A stretch of 64,000 nt of DNA. Origin: Verticillium longisporum. Its lineage: Eukaryota; Ascomycota; Sordariomycetes; Glomerellales; Plectosphaerellaceae. Below, in pieces: positions 33,333-45,122 of this stretch. The notes under the pieces were generated by a model. That model was not told the DNA's origin, searched no databases, and was given only the letters and a program-made list of their open reading frames with translations. Numbering within the stretch: the stretch's first letter is position 1; every line of letters starts with the position of its first letter. Made by a program: the position numbers and the translations under genes. Where the stretch lies: the NCBI GenBank assembly GCA_019188255.1, contig JAETXT010000002.1:3038001-3102000 (forward strand). The letters run 5' to 3'.

Positions 33333-34368
33333 GGTGCACGATTCTTTCTGTTGCTCGAGAAGCTCGTTTGAATCAAGAACAATGGCGCGTGGGCAGCACG
33401 AGTGTTGCTGCAGGACCTTGGTCGCGAGAGAACAGACACTGACGATCTGCGAGGGTTACGAAGCTTCGAGGTATCTGGACCGCGAAAGAAGGATAAGCGC
33501 TGTGGAGGAAATGCTGCCGGTCACAGATTTGAAGGATTCGCGACGACACTGTCGATGACTTCTTGGAGTCAAAGACGACTGTTGGGTTAGAGCGGTGGTT
33601 GGACTGAGGGGAGGGGAGAATTAAGTGGCAGGCTGTTGGCGGGTGATGTGGTGGTGACAGGTGAGGAAGGTTTGAGCATTGCGCCTAGACCGCCTGCTCG
33701 ATTGGGAAGGGCTGAAAATCTGCAAGCAGAAACTGTTGTGACCATATCGGAGAAAAGGCTACGGTCACGTGGTAGCCAGGTCTCTTGGTGGTTCAAATTG
33801 GCGTGCACGTGATCAGATGGAAGAGGCCGGCATAATATATTGTTCGCGTGCAAGTTGCGGATAAGTCCTCGGTATTCGGGCAGGGTGTGATCAATATCCT
33901 GTTATCTTTAATTACGTGCTTTTTATGGCGGCTTCAAGTCTCCATTACTCGACGCTTTTTTACAGTGCACAGCTATGACCAGGTATCTACTCACTGCAGC
34001 CATTGATTCCTCGCGCATCACCATGATGTAGTTGCATTACTTCTTAGATCATTCGATTCATTCGCTGGCGATCGTTTGGTTCGAGCTTTAGCGTGAAGAC
34101 AGCACCAAGTTGAACGAGACAGGAGTCGAAGTGGGCCTCTGATTGAGTAATCCGTGACCTTCGGGGCCGCGAGATGAAAGGATACGGAGTGACAGGTCCA
34201 TAACGGGCAGGCCACTGCTTTCATAAGCTACGAGGTCAAAAACAGTACCAATTTTCCTCCCAATCCAGAGAATCATGCTTGCTGCCTCCCATGCGACTAA
34301 TCCTGGAGTTTCACCAAATCGAACGAGGCGTCTCCTCGAAGCTGTGGAGCTGACCTGAGGACAGGCCC
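33333..34368. other. Intergenic region
   Basis: This is the KH-gene promoter and leader side plus the 3' side of the methyltransferase gene. It is AT-richer between 33.8 and 34.3 kb. No gene is seen. Confidence 0.45.
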
Positions 34369-36045
34369 TCAGACCAGGGGCTTCTTGCCCCAGACGACCC
34401 TGTGGCGATAGAAGGCCCGGTGACTGCTCGACTTGAGCTCGCGGCGGAACTGCAAGAGGTACATTTCAATCTCTTCAGTCGTCCACTCAAGGGCGTGGGC
34501 GAAGAAGGCGATGTACCCCTTGGGGTCCTCGAGGAAGGTCGCCTCGGAGAACTGGGCAATCTCCTTCGTCTTGGGATCGGCAGGCCAGTTGCCGACGGGG
34601 TTCTGTCTCCACGTTAGTTATATGCAATGTGGGACGTTAGGTGTTGGGTGGTCGTACGATGATCTCACGCTCCTCAATGTCGACAAAGCCGGCCGCCTCC
34701 ATCGCCTTTCTCTGGATATGCTCCTCAAAGACGGTGAAAGGACGACCGAACTTCAGTCCACCCTTGACGAAGAACTTGCCCCACTGGGCCAAGGCACTCT
34801 TCTGGTCCAGGGGCTCGCCCTGGTTCTCAAAGCCGGACGACGGCTCATGGCTCTCGAGATAGCCACCGGGCTTGAGGCACTTGAACGCCTCCTTGAACAA
34901 AGCAGTCCAGTCAGCGATACTGCCGATGAGCCAGCGAGTATGGACGTAATCAATGCTGTTCTCAGCATATGTCCATTCTCGGGTGCAGTCGTCAATTTCA
35001 CTGCGTGAGTCGCGGAGCGTAAGCATGTAAACCACACAGCGGACCCAGAGGGCCAGAAATTACATACAACTTGAGGTTGGGCGGGATCCAAGAGGGCTGG
35101 ATGGGCGACACGTCGGTGCCAATCACCTCGGCGCCGGGGAACTCATCCGCAAAGTCGCTATGGACGGTGAGCTGCTGCATGACGATAAGAACAGTGTCCG
35201 GAAACACTCACATTGCCCAGATACCTGTCACTGTTAGACGCTGCTCCAGTGGAAGGTGATAGGTTTCTTACCTGTTCCAGTTCCGATATCAAGGACTTTC
35301 TATCGACCCATATGTTAACAATACTAATCAAATTCGGATTGCATCGACTCGTACTTGGATACCCTCTTGGAGTGGGGCGAGATGAAGCTTGTGCCCCAGC
35401 ATGAGAAAACACGCGTGGTGGCTATTCGGCGTAAGTCATACATTGTGAAACCTTACACAGCAGCACTCACTGAATGTCAAGCCCCTCTTGCGCTCTGTCA
35501 TCGTTGGGGCCCCTTTATCACAAGTCAGTAAAAGAAGGCATCACGTGCAGCGATGTATGGTGGTTCACGGACCAGTATTCGGCTTGGCCGACCTCGCCGT
35601 GGTAGGTTCTGCCATTAATTTCCCTGTAGTTACGAATGCTGGACCTCAGAGAGGCCGTGGTCTCGTCGCCTACGCTGTCGACAAACGAATCTGCATCGTT
35701 CTCGGCCTAGGGCACATGAATCAGTACGACTATGCTGCGCGCCCAAGTTATGGCTCGTACCTGAGCAACCCAATGGCGGCCGGGCAGGATATTGTCGTCA
35801 ACATCGCTGGTAGCCGGGGCAGCAGCCGGGGCAGCAGCCGGGACAGCAGCAGCCTCGGGAACAGCAGCAGCCTCGGGAACAGCAGCAGACTCTGGAACAG
35901 CGGCTACCGCCGCAGCAGCAGCCGGGACAGCAGCAGCCTCGGGAACAGCAGCAGCCTCGGGAACAGCAGCAGACTCTGGAACAGCGGCTACCGCCGCAGC
36001 AGCAGCCGGAGCGTTGTCTACAGGTGCGGGCGAGGAACCAGCCAT
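34369..36045 (-). CDS. SAM-dependent methyltransferase (fungal TAM/LaeA-like class), 411 aa, nine exons
   Basis: Exons are 35761-36045, 35573-35706, 35471-35512, 35355-35421, 35272-35299, 35212-35224, 35068-35157, 34658-35000 and 34369-34602. The phases all agree. The N-terminal 80 residues are an Ala/Pro/Glu/Val-rich repeat containing two identical 28-residue copies. The family pattern follows: [40 protein letters not shown], motif [28 protein letters not shown], then [14 protein letters not shown] and [11 protein letters not shown]. This is the common fungal class I methyltransferase group near LaeA and UMTA; the substrate is unknown. The C-terminus ends [18 protein letters not shown]. Exons of 13 and 28 bases are unusual but needed to keep motif I intact. 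No secondary-metabolite backbone gene is nearby. Confidence 0.88.
35832..35999. repeat. 84-bp perfect tandem duplication coding an Ala/Pro repeat
   Basis: Two identical 84-base units lie in exon 1 of the methyltransferase gene, so the first exon encodes two copies of a 28-residue segment made of [18 protein letters not shown] units. The unit is a multiple of three, which preserves the frame. Confidence 0.95.
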
Positions 36046-38943
36046 GATTGATAGCAAGAAGATTGATGGTGGAGAGAAAGCATAGACTGATGTGTATTGA
36101 AGGACAGTTTGAGCAGTTTATGGCGTGTTGAGCCTTGCCCCTACTCCGCCCCTGTCTCCTCTTTCTCATGTACGTGGCTACCTGACGTATCAAATGCTCC
36201 TTGCATGTTGCATGACAGGGTGGGATGGCGCGCGGAGAGTAGTCCCCTTCCTAGGTAAACGAAATACCGACCTGGGTCGACATGGTGCAACGTCGTGGTC
36301 ACCCACGGGAACGACACTGGCAGTGGCCTTCGTACGACGGGGGGCACAGCGAGGTTAGGTGCCTTAAGGTTCGAGCTACCACCTAACCGCGATGGCCGCC
36401 GTTGGCAGCGTGGACAGCCGGTGGGGGGCTCGCGTGTTCCTCAGCGGGCCTTCAGCGGTCCTTAGCGGGGAGAGCGGGTTCTTCAGCGATTGTGCACGCG
36501 CAATTGGCCGATGGTGAGAGATGGACTCCTCCGGACCTTCATCCGGCACCATGTGGCCCTGGTCTCTTCTTTCAGGCGTGTAGTGGTTAGTAGGACACCT
36601 TTTGTTCCTAGGGCCACGGCAGAGACAGGTAGCGTGTCGGAAGTGCAGTGCAAGTGCGAGTGATGCCCAACCGAAGCCTCAGGAGCCCCTCTTGACGTCC
36701 CTGCTAGACGTGTTCGGCGACTGAAGCCATCATATCGTTTTTTAGACAGCTGCTTTGACAGGCTTCACCATGCAGGCAATGCAGGCGATGTAGGCGATAC
36801 CCCTCTCCCGTGCTGTGCCGCCAATCATGTGAGAACCGGGTTGGGAGAACACTGAGGTGGCGTGGGAGCGTAGGTGCTTACGTTAGGCTTTGGTCATGCC
36901 ATGAGAGAGAAGATACAGATCAGACACGTCACGTGCTTTTGAAGAGGTTGGAATCATAGGCGCAGGACAAGAGGGTCACGGAGATGCAGAGGAGATGCAG
37001 AGAAGAAGGCGCCTCCGACTGAGGTGGGGTAGGGTACACTTGGCCCTCTTCAATCCGCCATCACGTCCCGGCTCCGAGTTCCATCTAGCACAGCCGTCGA
37101 GCGGAAAGATGTGGGAAGAGTCGGCCCATGAACAGCATTCCAGAACCTTTCCCGCATCTTCTGAAACACAAAGTCTCTTGGTGAGTCGCCCTCCGTCATG
37201 ATCCTGAAGCGGAATGATCATCGTTTACTCTGCTTCGTTTGTCCAAAGTCCATCTGACCGTCCCCCCATCTTGGTCGTGCCTCTGCAACGCAAACCGGTT
37301 TTCCATCACAGGCAGCACCAGGCCCTGGCAGCCCTGATTGCCCTGGCAGGCCCTGGCAGACCCTGAGGTGGCACAATCTGACGGTGGCGATACTTGGCAA
37401 AGTTCACGGCAACTGTTGGACCCTTCGTGCCTCTGCCCTGACGACCAGCTAATTCAGCGACAGGGGTCAGGCCAAGGGTCATCCGACTCTACCTCTTCAA
37501 GCACTTGATTCGCTGCCAACTTGCCTAAACAGAGAGGATGGACGCCTCCCCCGTCACAACCGTCCACTCGTCTCAACCTTGTCGCGGCGATCGTTGCCTT
37601 GCTGTCCGCTGCTTCCACCTTCACTGGCCTTCCGCCTCCAAGCGCGTCCAGTCGCGATGAGTCCCGAGCACAGGGTCCTGACCAAGCTCCTTTCCAGGCA
37701 TTCCAAGACCAGCAGCATCCTCCGTCCATCCCCCTGGACAACCGCCAGCACGCGAGCAAAGGTGCACTGCCACCACCGCCAGCTGTCTGGGGTTGTGCCC
37801 ACCTGGAAGCTGTCCACCGACTCTTGTCTTGGCTTGGGAACCGACTCACTGGTTGTGCCAATGTCGTCAGTCTGCATTCGCAACCCTTGCTTGCCGACAC
37901 GAAACCTGCCGGCCGGCGGCCCAGTGAAGCGATGGGCTACCAGCCAGATAAATGTACATCCCAGAGGCCTCGCCTCTCAGAAAGCGCTTTTGGAAAGATG
38001 GGCACCATCAACTTCTCACTCCGTGGTGTCCCCTTGCCTTTGACTCATCCAGATACATATTTGTATATCTCGACGCCGTCCCCCTTCAAGCCAAGCCACA
38101 TAGGGCGCCTACAGAATATCACAGAAAAGTCACCGTGCAAGTTTGTTGTACAATCAGTGCAGCTCATAGGAGAAGAGAGTGGTCAGTACTCTTGGCCACA
38201 ACCAACAACAACCACAACGACACCCCTTCTTTACCAGGCCCCTCTACCCGCCAGCACAGCCCTACAATTATCTCTGAAGCGCTCAATCTCGAACCATCAG
38301 AGCCACCGGGCCGCGACCATTTCCCCCTTGGGGCCCCATCGACGTTTGGGGAGCCGCTCACCTATACCCCGGACCGACGGGTTTGGTTGGCTGAGAGGCA
38401 TCGCGAAAGCGCTTAACGAGTGCACCTCAACCCGAGCCCATCTGGCCGATTCTGACAAAACGACCCCAAGCAATCTGGGTCGTTTGTTAAATCGACCAAG
38501 AGTTCGTAAAGAAGCGCCGTCATTGGTTTCAGCTGTCGTGCATTACAATCAGTTGAGCAGATTTCTTTCCCAGTCTCTACCTTGAACCTCTCCGTCGCTG
38601 TGTGCTGCCTTATTGTTGCACCACTCCCACTGCTCTCCTCTAAATCCTCGTTTCCCATTGTTATCACACAACCCTTCATTGTCAACCTATTCAACCCACG
38701 CCCAACTGCCCACGATGTATTGATCAGCGACCTTGTTCAACAACTTCTGTCTTGACGAATTTCCTTTGTGTGATTTCCTTCACTCGCAGTTAATTCTTTA
38801 TTTCCCCTTCTGCTTCATCTAATCGACTGTTCGCATTACACTTCTTTTGCGCCCATCGATCATCGTCTTCACAGCGACAGCGCAGTTTGAAACGAAAGTC
38901 AAAGTACATACATGCCAGATTCTTACACATCTTAGAAACAACC
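36046..38943. other. 2.9 kb gene-free stretch upstream of PRM1
   Basis: There is no supported gene. An open frame at 37521-38585 starts at a TTG, has no ATG for 137 codons and shows no conserved motif. The last 400 bases are T/C-rich and resemble a long PRM1 leader. Confidence 0.45.
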
Positions 38944-41137
38944 ATGCTATTCACACGAAAACACAAGGAGGAGGAGGCCGGCTACCCAGCCGTCCCTGAC
39001 TCCCTCCGCTCCGACTCGGTCGAGCTGTCTGAGCTTAGAAAGACGCAGATGGCTCGCGCCGACACAGCGCCCACCTTCCCCCTACCTCAGCCTCCGTTCC
39101 AGACTTTCGCAAATATGGATCAACCGCTGGACTATTCTCCTTCTTCTCGTGCTCGTCCGAGTCCTCCTCATGGTCGCCGGCGTCGATGAGGATGTGGATG
39201 AAGCCAACCGCAAGGCCCTCTCGGCTTGCACAAAGGTTGAAGATGTTGGCAGCGCCATGGCGTCGATGCCTCATTACCTTTCTGTCGGCGTCAACGAACT
39301 GTCCGCACAGGGCATCGAGAAGACCCTCGACGGGCTTGTCGCTGTGCTTGGCCTTCTCCTCACCGGCATCCAGGGTCTCATCCTCTTCGTCATCAACATG
39401 GTCACCTCCATGTACGTCTGCCTGATCGCGGCTTTCGTTCACGGCGGTCTCGATGTTGCTTCCGACGTCACCGAAAATGTGACAGACCTCATGAACAGCG
39501 CCATCAGCAAGATTACCGATACCCTCGAGTCCCGCGCCAAGAATATCGAAGACGGCATCAACAATGTCAAGAGCAGCATCGAAGATTCGTTCATCGGCGG
39601 CGTCTTCCCTGACTTCCCGGACCTTGACCTATCTGGCCCTATCGGCGACCTCAAGGACATCAACATCAACACGGATGGTCTCGTCAGTGATCTCGACGAA
39701 CTGAAGGACGATCTACCTACCTTTAGGGAAATCCAGAACATGACAGCTGAGGCGATCGCCATCCCCTTCAACCTGCTGAAGGAGACCATCGACGACGCCT
39801 ACAAGGATTATCGGTTCGATCGTTCCGTTTTCCCCGTCGCCTCGAAGCAGGCGCTGAACTTTTGCTCGGAGAACAACACCATCTCCGAGTTTTTCGACAA
39901 GCTACGCCACCTCGTACGTACAGCGCGCACCATTTTCATCGTTGTCATCACGGTGCTTGCCGTCTTGTGCATCGTGCCAATGGCCTGGTTTGAGATCAAG
40001 CGATGGCGTCGCCAGCAGCAGCACGCCAAGATTGTCGGCGATCACACGTACGACTCGATGGATGTCATTTACATCGCCTCGCGCCCGACTACTGCTTCAT
40101 GGGGCATCAAACTCGCCTCCCGCTTCTCGGGCAAGCGTCAGATTCTCGCGCGCTGGGCCTTTGCATACGCGACGTCTCTCCCCGCGCTCTTCGTGCTTTC
40201 TCTCGCGCTCGCCGGCTTCTTTGCCTGCTTGTGCCAGTTTGTCCTGCTCAAGACCATCGAACGCACCGTACCGGAGCTGGCCAACCAAGTCGGCGAATTC
40301 GCCGAGGACGTTGCCGGCAGCCTGGCTGCGGTATCCAAGGAGTGGGCTGACGGCGCCAACGGCGTGGTGCTCTCGACCCAGGATGAGATCAACAACGATC
40401 TTCTCGGCTGGGTGAGGGAGGCCACGGGCTCGGTCAATGACACGCTCAACACGTTCACAGATGGCATGGCGACTGGCCTCGAGACAGTTTTCAACGGCAC
40501 AATCCTCATCAAGCCCATCAAGGACGTCATCTTCTGCACAATCGGTCTCAAGGTCGAGGCCGTTCAGAAGGGTTTGACCTGGGTGCACGATCATGCCAAG
40601 GTCACCCTTCCCCAGTTTGCCAACGACACTTTCAGCATGGGTGCGCAAGAGTCGATCGGCGATGACTCTGATCTCACGACCTTCCTGGCCACGCCGTCTT
40701 CTGTCACGACCGACGAGGTGACAGGCGCCGTCCAGTACGTCGTGGACAAGATCCGCAACCACATCGTCACCGAAGCACTCATCTCCACCGGCATCCTTCT
40801 CGTTTATGTCATCATTGTTCTCATCGGTGTGATCCGCGCGCTCGTCGGCATGGCCATGCCAGACAAGGGACGCGGCGAGGGCGGCATGCGATACACGGGC
40901 GACGCCAGGCCACCCCTGACGCCCCGTGAGGCCGCGCACCACTCGGACGAGCGGTTCCCCCACTTTGGCAGCGAGGCCTCAGCGGTGGGCCGAACGGACG
41001 ATGACAATTACTACGCGCGCGAGGCCGAGAACGAGAAGTATGTCTCCAAGGTGGCGGGCGGCAGGGCGCAGGCGATGACCTCGCCCAAGAGGATAAGCTC
41101 CTATGGGCAGTTTGAAGGGTCAGGCAACAAGTTCTGA
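38944..41137 (+). CDS. PRM1: Plasma membrane fusion protein Prm1, about 730 aa, one frame break
   Basis: The N-terminus MLFTRKHKEEEAGYPAVPDS is Prm1-like. The frame then breaks at the C run 39078-39082; removing one C joins it to YLSLRSRLSQIWINRWTILL, then LLVLVRVLL, the first membrane segment. Later membrane segments are LVAVLGLLLTGIQGLILFVI, TIFIVVITVLAVLCIVPMAW, FAYATSLPALFVLSLALAGF and ALISTGILLVYVIIVLIGVI, giving the multi-span topology of the family with a large extracellular loop. Many Asn-glycosylation sites (NMT, NNT, NGT, NDT) lie in the loops. Prm1 promotes plasma-membrane merger during mating cell fusion and, in Neurospora, hyphal fusion and sexual development. The cytosolic tail is hydrophilic. 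It is a single exon with a long leader. Together with the HET gene it is one of two fusion-related genes here, but they are not adjacent. Confidence 0.92.
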
Positions 41138-41786
41138 GCCGTTTGAAGACGAAGAAGAATATGAAGGAGAAATTCTACCCAAAACACGAAATACAAAAAA
41201 AAAAGAATGGACGATTGAACGACCTGGAACTCATTCCTCCGGCTGACGGCTGGACCCAAGGCCGAGAGAGACTCTCCTTTTCCATGCAGACAAGACGATT
41301 TTTGCATACAGGTCCAAGCGAGGCGCGTCGAGGGAATCTGATTGAAATTTTGGGCGGGTTATACGGAAATCATCTTTCGCATAGAGGACGTGGTCTCCAA
41401 GTACCTAACCTTGATGTTTTGCATCCAATTTTTTTTTTTTTGGAGGGGTTGAAGATACCATCGGCCTCAGCAGCCAGCTGTGCGAGTCGAGTTTTCTCTT
41501 TCTTTTGCGCATCTTGGAGTATGCTCTTGTTTGCCCTCTGGCCACACGGCACATGGCACACACACAGATTGCAAACTGCATGAATTTGGTATTGTAGTGG
41601 TGAGTCCAGTCACGCGCCAGATTGACTTGTCGTGGCTGGGAAGATCAATACACTACACTGCAAACCATGAGCCGTTGAGAATTGTGATGTTTTGCGTGTA
41701 TCCAATGGGGCCTACATTGTTCGTCGGAGTTGATGGCACGACGGCCCCAGGATCGACAGCGGTGTCGGAGTCGGATGCTTTGGTGG

Positions 41787-41793
41787 TGAGTCA
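41787..41793. promoter_or_regulatory. Candidate CPC1/Gcn4 site (TGAGTCA)
   Basis: TGAGTCA on the + strand matches the TGASTCA cross-pathway-control element and lies 529 bases upstream of the tryptophan synthase ATG. Several such 7-mers are expected by chance in 64 kb, so only the position makes it notable. Confidence 0.35.
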
Positions 41794-41997
41794 GGATCTG
41801 TATCAGTGGCGGAGGACGACATGTGCGTCCCCTTTTGGGCACCTCCGCTGGCGATCGCCAAGCGCGGCGCTGCCAAGTGCTGGGGGCAGGCGCGAGGAGC
41901 CACCCGTTCCGGCATCGGTCGGTGGCGACGAGGGTTCCGCTTTCTCCACGCTCAGTGCAGGTGGCACTTCCCTGTGCCCCAGTGCCGACCCTGTGCC

Positions 41998-42033
41998 CCC
42001 CAGTGCCTCGACCAGTGGAAGGAGGCACTGGGG
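41998..42033. repeat. Perfect 12-bp inverted repeat (hairpin)
   Basis: CCCCAGTGCCTC at 41998-42009 pairs perfectly with GAGGCACTGGGG at 42022-42033 across a 12-base spacer. It lies about 290 bases upstream of the tryptophan synthase start, among further CAGTGCC/GGCACTG copies. Confidence 0.85.
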
Positions 42034-42321
42034 CCTTCCAATGCTCGAGGCACTGAAGCTGGAGTGCAGCGCTCGGCGGCTTGGCCGCTGCAGCGACTCC
42101 GACGTAGGACTAGTCTCGCCGGAGCTTCAGTGTCCACCAGCAACGGCGCTACGTACCTGGGCCGAGTAGGGATCTCTGCGAAAGTGACTATGACTGACCT
42201 CCCCCACCGCCTCTACATCACCACTTCTTAAGAACAACTTGACCCCTCCCCGCATTGAGATTAGTAGCAGCAGCTTCAACCTACTGCACATCAATTGGGA
42301 TCATTGCACATCGGCAGCACC

Positions 42322-44742
42322 ATGGATCACATTCGCAAGACATTTCAGCGCTGCAAGGCCGAGAACAGGGTGAGTCGAGTCCGGCCTCCATCTGCCCCTC
42401 GTCCCCCAAATCGCGGGGCACTTTTTTCTCTCCCCCGCCACCGAACACACCACGCACGACGGCATTGCCTCGAGAGTCCATAAGCTCAAGTCGACGGGAA
42501 AATATGACTGACATACCGATGACAGTCAGCCCTCGTGACTTATGTCACCGCCGGCTTTCCTACGGCCGAGGAGACGCCTGATATTCTCCTCGCCATGGAG
42601 AAGGGTGGAGCTGGTGAGTCTTGACGATGGACCAGCCCTCAATAAGACTTTTCATCCTAACATGGTCAGATATCCTCGAGCTCGGCGCGCCCTTCACCGA
42701 CCCTATCGCCGACGGCCCGACCATTCAGACCTCAAACACAATTGCTCTGCAAAATGGCGTCACGATCGAGTCCACACTGAAGATGGTCAAGGATGCGAGG
42801 AGTAAGGGCCTCAAGGCGCCGGTTCTGCTGATGGGATACTACAACCCTCTACTGAGTTACGGCGAGGAGAGGCTCCTCAACGACTGCGCTGACAGCGGCG
42901 TCAACGGCTTCATCGTGGTCGATTTGCCTCCCGAGGAGGCCGTCTCGTTCCGCAAGCTTTGCAACAAGGGACAGTACGTCATGGATACCTGTCCTCGGGA
43001 GATTTGAATTTTTCGGCCGTTGTACTGACACCCGGCAGACTCTCCTATGTTCCCCTTATCGCGCCCGCCACGTCTGACGCCCGCATGAAGATTCTCTGCC
43101 AGCTCGCCGACTCTTTCATCTACGTCGTTTCCCGCCAAGGCGTTACCGGTGCCCTCGGCTCTCTGAACGCCAACCTCCCCGAACTCATCTCCCGCGTGAA
43201 GAAGTACAGCGGCGACAAGCCTGCCGCTGTCGGCCATGGCGACAGCACCCGCGAACACTTCCAGAGCCACGCCACCCTCTGCGATGGTGTCGGCGTCGGC
43301 AGACAGAACATCAGGACGCAGCAGAAGGCCACCCCAGAGAGCCGCCTGAAGGATCTCGAGGAGAACTGCGCCTATCACGGCGGCCGCAGGCCCGAGGCCG
43401 CGAACGAGACGACGCGCGAAGTCGGCATCGTTGAGGCCATTGCCGATGCCAAGGCCCCCGAGGCCGTTCCTACCGTCTCGGCAACCATCACTGCCGAGCA
43501 GGACAGCGACCTTGTCGCGCAGCTCGCCGCCATGCACGGCAAGATTCCCGAACGCTTCGGCGAATTCGGCGGGCAGTACGTCCCCGAGAGTCTGATGGAC
43601 TGCCTGTCTGAGCTCGAGGAGGGCTTCAACAAGATCAACAACGACCCCAAGTTCTGGGAGGAGTACAGGTCCTACTACGACTACATGGGCCGACCTGGCC
43701 ACCTGCACCTCGCAGAGCGCCTGACAGAGCACGCTGGAGGTGCCAACATTTGGTTGAAGCGTGAAGATCTCAACCACACGGGCTCTCACAAGATCAACAA
43801 TGCGCTGGGTCAGCTCCTGCTGGCGAAGCGCCTCGGAAAGACCAAGATTATCGCCGAAACAGGCGCCGGCCAGCACGGTGTCGCGACGGCGACTGTCTGC
43901 GCCAAGTTCGGCATGGAGTGCACCGTCTACATGGGCGCTGAGGACGTGCGCCGCCAGGCCTCAACGTGTTCCGCATGAAGCTCCTCGGCGCCAAGGTTGT
44001 TGCCGTCGAGGCCGGCAGCCGCACGCTCCGCGACGCCGTCAACGAGGCTCTTCGTGCCTGGGTCGTCAACCTTGAGACGACTCACTACATCATCGGCTCC
44101 GCCATCGGGCCCCACCCGTTCCCGACCATTGTGCGCACCTTCCAGTCCGTCATTGGCGAGGAGACGAAGCGCCAGATGCAGGAGAAGCGCGGCAAGCTGC
44201 CGGACGCCGTCGTCGCCTGCGTCGGCGGCGGCAGCAACGCCGTCGGCATGTTCTACCCCTTCTCCAACGACCCCAGCGTCAGGCTTGTCGGTGTGGAGGC
44301 AGGAGTCGACGGCGTCATGACGGCGCGTCACAGTGCCACGCTCACGGGAGGCACAAAGGGTGTACTGCACGGCGACAAGCCGTGCGACCTGCAGGTCAAG
44401 CACGGTCAGAACTCCGAGACGCACTCCGACACGTCCGGTCTCGACTACCCGGGTGTCGGCCCCGAACTGAGCTCCTGGAAGGACAGCAACCGCGCCCAGT
44501 ACGTTGTCGCCACCGATGCGCAGGCCTTCATCGGCTTCCGCCTCATGAGCCAGCTCGAGGGTATCATTCCCGCGCTCGAGTCGGCGCACGGCATTTATGG
44601 TGCGCTCGAGCTCGCCAAGACGATGAAGAAGGACGAGGACGTCGTCATCTGCCTCAGTGGACGTGGTGACAAGGATGTGCAGAGCGTGGCCGATGAGCTG
44701 CCGACGCTGGGACCTAAGATTGGCTGGGACTTGCGATTTTAG
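42322..44742 (+). CDS. trp-3: Bifunctional tryptophan synthase (alpha-beta fusion), about 714 aa, four exons, one frame break
   Basis: Exons are 42322-42369, 42526-42613, 42670-42973 and 43039-44742. The alpha part (about residues 1-260) includes the catalytic Glu/Asp blocks [20 protein letters not shown] and [15 protein letters not shown], then [12 protein letters not shown] and LIAPATS. The beta part includes [17 protein letters not shown], the PLP-lysine block [51 protein letters not shown] and [10 protein letters not shown]. It makes tryptophan from indole-3-glycerol phosphate and serine; the fused form is typical of fungi. The frame breaks at 43959-43960. One extra C restores [19 protein letters not shown]. 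In the alpha part the phosphate-binding region reads [11 protein letters not shown] and GVGVGRQNI instead of the usual GFG(V/I)S and VVGS(A/Q)I patterns, which is unusual. Confidence 0.93.
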
Positions 44743-45122
44743 ACAGGGGCAGGACGGCGTTTGATGGGATACAAAAGGGAGCCTGATTTTTCCAAAGACA
44801 TATCAAGATTTGATTCTACAAAATTTCCAGACGCTGCGTTGCGAATGCCGTCGGGTGTGCCGTCGAGTGTGTATGCCGTGTGAGTGAAACGAAGCCAACT
44901 GAGCCGTATGTCTGGCCTCGATGGCTGCATCCCACTGTCATGGTCACCCCTTTGTCGAGTCATCAAGGCCGTTCATCAAAGGGAAAGTATGCAGGGATAT
45001 TAAGTTACTAATTCAATTTTTTACGATCATCTTGTGCCTGCCATCTGTCCGGGCAGGGGAGAACACGGAAAAGTACACATATGATACAAATAGACACAGG
45101 GTCGCCGCGTGGGCCCGTCAAA
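44743..45122. other. Convergent 3' intergenic region
   Basis: This lies between the tryptophan synthase (+) and bL28m (-) genes. It is AT-rich near 44.98-45.04 kb, consistent with polyadenylation regions. No gene is seen. Confidence 0.5.

Larger units (their letters stand above)
41138..42321. promoter_or_regulatory. Intergenic region and tryptophan synthase promoter
   Basis: A-rich (41199-41207) and T-rich (41431-41442) runs follow PRM1. The 41.95-42.10 kb part is packed with CAGTGCC/GGCACTG heptamers and holds a perfect 12-bp inverted repeat (41998-42033). A TGAGTCA element, the consensus of the Gcn4/CPC1 regulator of amino-acid genes, is at 41787-41793. Confidence 0.5.

Noticed and set aside
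29466..36045. A secondary-metabolite cluster (PaxU-like protein plus LaeA-like methyltransferase)
   Set aside because: No polyketide, peptide or terpene synthase, prenyltransferase or P450 lies between or near them. The genes in between are housekeeping.
37521..38585. A 354-codon open frame on the + strand
   Set aside because: It begins with TTG, has no ATG for 137 codons, shows no conserved motif and lies in T/C-rich leader-like sequence upstream of PRM1.
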